Assembly (NCBI GenBank): GCA_030540635.1
Contig: JAUNVW010000001.1
Location: forward strand, 81,973 to 145,972
Direction: 5' to 3'
DNA length: 64,000 bases
DNA from: Tissierellia bacterium
GTDB taxonomy: Bacteria; Bacillota; Clostridia; Tissierellales; Peptoniphilaceae
Position 1 is the stretch's first letter. Each line of letters begins with the position of its first letter. The position numbers and the translations under genes are program-made. The notes under the pieces were generated by a model that saw only the letters and a list, made by a program, of their open reading frames with translations, made no database searches and had not been told where the DNA came from. Below are positions 61,744-64,000 of this stretch, piece by piece.

Positions 61744-64000
61744 CTACTCTAATCCTCGGACAAATGCAATGAAATCGCCGATTTCACCTTCAATCCATTC
61801 TCGATCATAATCCAATGAATAAACCCTTCGATTTCGAAGATTTTGAATCTCCAATTCTATTTTTCTCCCCGGATAAATTTGATCCATGGCAAAGCCGTAA
61901 AAATTTAATTGAGGAGCATAGATTTTTTTTATTTCTTCACCAATGGAGGATAGTTTGAAATCAATAATTTTTATTTTTTGTCCATCGATGATTAAACGAT
62001 CGATGATTCCATTTAGATATTCTCCACAATAATGTAAATGAAAATCCACCTCTTTTTCTCCGATTTCAGGATTGGGATTGCAAAAAATATAATTTTTGAA
62101 ATACATTTCCAAAGGTGAAATATCCCGGGATGATAATTGAAATTTCTCCTTCAATTTATCGATGGTTTTTCCATAATCTCCATCATAAATTTCTGCGAAC
62201 CCATGGACAATTGTTCCGTCCATAGATTTTATATCTTTTTTTTGAATCTCTTCCCGAGATCGCTGTTTTTTAATCCAGTCTAGGGCATCCGGTTCCTCTA
62301 AATAATCCATAAGCATCGATGCATTTAAGCGATCCATAATTTTCGTTTCCTTTTTTTTGTTTGTAATCACAAATTTTTCAATATCATGGACGGATCGTCT
62401 AGGGATATCGATGGTATAATCATCGACTTGTGGACGGGTAATTTCACCCTCATCATATAATTCCATGATTTTTTTATAGGAGTTTTTTAGGAATCCAGAC
62501 TTCTGACCGCCAATTCCTAAGGCGCAATTTGTTTTTGCCCGCGTCATAGCCACATAATAGAGATTATCGTTTTGTAAATTCTCTTCCTCCTTTTGACACT
62601 GAATAATCTCTTCATAAAGGGGATGATGGGCCATGGTTTTCATGGAAAATCCATAATTTTTATGATGGACAAATCGAGATGAACGGAAGCGATTCGTCTT
62701 TCCTAATCGAGGAATTAATACTGAATCAATGGAAAGTCCCTTGGATTTATGAATAGTCATCAATCGTACAATATTGGAATTTTCATCTTCCACCTGTAAT
62801 TGGGGATAATCTTTCCCTAAGGCCCTGACATAATGGTAAAAATCGTAAAGGGACCAGGACATCTCATCACCGTATAAAGCCAATTGTAATAATTGATATA
62901 AGTTTCCTTGATTTTGAATATCCTCCTTGAGATAATGATAATATTCGAAATATTTAAAATCTACCAGGATTTGATAAATACCACGAAATAAAGAATCATC
63001 CAATATTTCAACATAACGCTTCGTTATAATGTCTATATCTTTAATTCCAAGGTCTTTTTCTTGAGAATAACGATAAAAATCCGATGGCGAATAGCCATAA
63101 AACAGACCACCGGCAATTCCAAAGAGAGATTCATCATCTCGATAGAGTAAATACGATAAAAATGCGAGGATCTCTCGTATGGGTTCTTGATATAAAAACT
63201 CTTTTGAACCAAGGATATAAAAAGGTATCCCCTTTTGTTTCAAATATTCACCGTGGATTTTAAAAGAATTTGAAGCCCGTACTAAATAGGAAAAATCTTT
63301 AAATTCTTTTCCTTGGTGAGTTTTCCAAGAAATAAATTCGGAGAAAAAACGAGCTTCCTCTTCTTCATCGATATCTTTTCCATCGTTTGTAATATACATA
63401 CCTTGATGTTCATCCTTTGTTACGGCCTTTAATCCATCGTAACGATCCCCCATAATCTCCGAAAACAGGGTATTGATGGGATCCATTAGGTTTTTTGTCG
63501 CCCTAAAATTTGTTTCTAAAAGTAAAACATGTCCATCGCTCTTTTGTATATCTTCCATGGTTTCATAGAATATATTCACCGATGCTCCACGAAAGGCATA
63601 GATCGATTGTTTGGGATCTCCCACGACAAAGAGATTCTTCCGATCTAAAGGCTTTCTTTTCGAACATAATGCATAAAAAATATTTTTTTGAATTTCCGAA
63701 GAATCTTGGTATTCATCGACCATAAGATAACGATACTTCGATTGCAATTCTTTTTTTACCGAATCAATTTGAAGAAGATCATAACATAAGAGTTCCATAT
63801 CGTCATAATCGATGAAGGATCTCGAGGCTTTGTATTCATCAAAACGGTACAGGATATTTTCAAAAATCTTAAAAGTTTTTTCATAAAGAGGAATATTTTC
63901 CCGATCTTTATTAATAAACCAATTCTTAAAGAGATTCATAATCCCTGTCTCCCCTTGAATTGTCTCAATAATATTACTACGACTAGTAACAAAGGCCTCG
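61744..64000 (-). CDS. addA: AddA helicase-nuclease subunit, N-terminus outside window
   Basis: The frame is open to the window edge (752 codons), so the Walker A region is missing. Superfamily-1 helicase motifs (MVDEYQDSSEIQ, GDPKQSIYAFRGA, TIHKSKGLS, VAMTRAK) are followed by a C-terminal nuclease domain of about 250 residues with GIIDRLI and IIDFK, the AddA-type metal motif. With AddB it processes double-strand breaks. It ends 38 bases before the response regulator gene. Confidence 0.93.
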   Translation of the reverse strand, partial: EAFVTSRSNIIETIQGETGIMNLFKNWFINKDRENIPLYEKTFKIFENILYRFDEYKASRSFIDYDDMELLCYDLLQIDSVKKELQSKYRYLMVDEYQDSSEIQKNIFYALCSKRKPLDRKNLFVVGDPKQSIYAFRGASVNIFYETMEDIQKSDGHVLLLETNFRATKNLMDPINTLFSEIMGDRYDGLKAVTKDEHQGMYITNDGKDIDEEEEARFFSEFISWKTHQGKEFKDFSYLVRASNSFKIHGEYLKQKGIPFYILGSKEFLYQEPIREILAFLSYLLYRDDESLFGIAGGLFYGYSPSDFYRYSQEKDLGIKDIDIITKRYVEILDDSLFRGIYQILVDFKYFEYYHYLKEDIQNQGNLYQLLQLALYGDEMSWSLYDFYHYVRALGKDYPQLQVEDENSNIVRLMTIHKSKGLSIDSVLIPRLGKTNRFRSSRFVHHKNYGFSMKTMAHHPLYEEIIQCQKEEENLQNDNLYYVAMTRAKTNCALGIGGQKSGFLKNSYKKIMELYDEGEITRPQVDDYTIDIPRRSVHDIEKFVITNKKKETKIMDRLNASMLMDYLEEPDALDWIKKQRSREEIQKKDIKSMDGTIVHGFAEIYDGDYGKTIDKLKEKFQLSSRDISPLEMYFKNYIFCNPNPEIGEKEVDFHLHYCGEYLNGIIDRLIIDGQKIKIIDFKLSSIGEEIKKIYAPQLNFYGFAMDQIYPGRKIELEIQNLRNRRVYSLDYDREWIEGEIGDFIAFVRGLE

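Noticed and set aside
1-64000. CRISPR arrays, insertion sequences, phage genes, defence islands
   Set aside because: No regularly spaced direct repeats, transposases, integrases or restriction/abortive-infection genes were recognised on either strand.

Overview
The window is about 64 kb of AT-rich chromosome from a low-GC Gram-positive bacterium (Bacillota). Clostridial or Tissierellia-like ancestry is inferred from several features: a Bacillus/Clostridium-type gene order, a ribosomal protein L27 with a cleavable N-terminal extension beside its protease Prp, a long SRP RNA with an Alu domain, a very large clostridial-type PBP2, a T-box in front of proS, ThiT with a TPP riboswitch, and a MurE lacking the meso-DAP signature. 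No sporulation, phage, transposon or CRISPR genes are visible. Almost every gene is on the minus strand, so the window is described here from high to low coordinates, the direction of transcription.

Region 64000-55130 holds a 5'-truncated addA, an OmpR-type response regulator and its histidine kinase, and three tightly packed uncharacterised membrane-protein genes. These are followed by tRNA-Lys(CTT) and a Mn/Zn/Fe-type ABC importer operon whose promoter carries a perfect 7-1-7 Fur-family operator. Region 54258-45366 completes the importer (second permease with a fused winged-helix domain) and continues with T-box-controlled proS, a plus-strand LiaF-like gene, and gltX-cysS-thyX-degV-dsrE. 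Tandem tRNA-Ser(GGA) and SRP RNA lie on the plus strand.

Region 44859-34289 encodes envelope and shape functions: murE, a plus-strand PspC gene, a NusG-II/Gx-transporter pair, radC, mreB-mreC-mreD, an outsized mrdA, an RNase E/G-like gene and a nitroreductase. Region 34288-29747 is the classic rplU-prp-rpmA-obg-yhbY-nadD-yqeK-rsfS cluster with a leader RNA, followed by ridA. After tRNA-Thr(CGT), region 29466-12882 is a long housekeeping series: yicC-remA-gmk-rpoZ-coaBC-priA-def-fmt-YugP-like peptidase-rsmB, then rlmN-prpC-prkC-rsgA-rpe, a TPP riboswitch, thiT-thiN and an unknown gene.

Region 12890-1 carries a plus-strand glutaredoxin-like gene and phosphoesterase, a CsoR-controlled copA-copZ-csoR copper-efflux operon, a 637-bp gap, carD, yacL, an ArAE exporter, ispD-ispF-metK, an MreB/Mbl paralogue, HPr, and the c-di-AMP genes cdaA-cdaR (cdaR cut by the window edge).

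I see no obviously new defence or mobile system. The observations most worth a second look are: an MreB in the mreBCD operon whose nucleotide-binding motifs are degenerate while a second MreB/Mbl is intact; the two-component operon with three unknown membrane proteins; rsgA, whose conserved N-terminus is only reached from an AUC codon behind a strong Shine-Dalgarno; the shared Fur-type operator in the copA and metal-importer promoters; the non-DAP-like MurE; and the roughly 1,100-residue PBP2.
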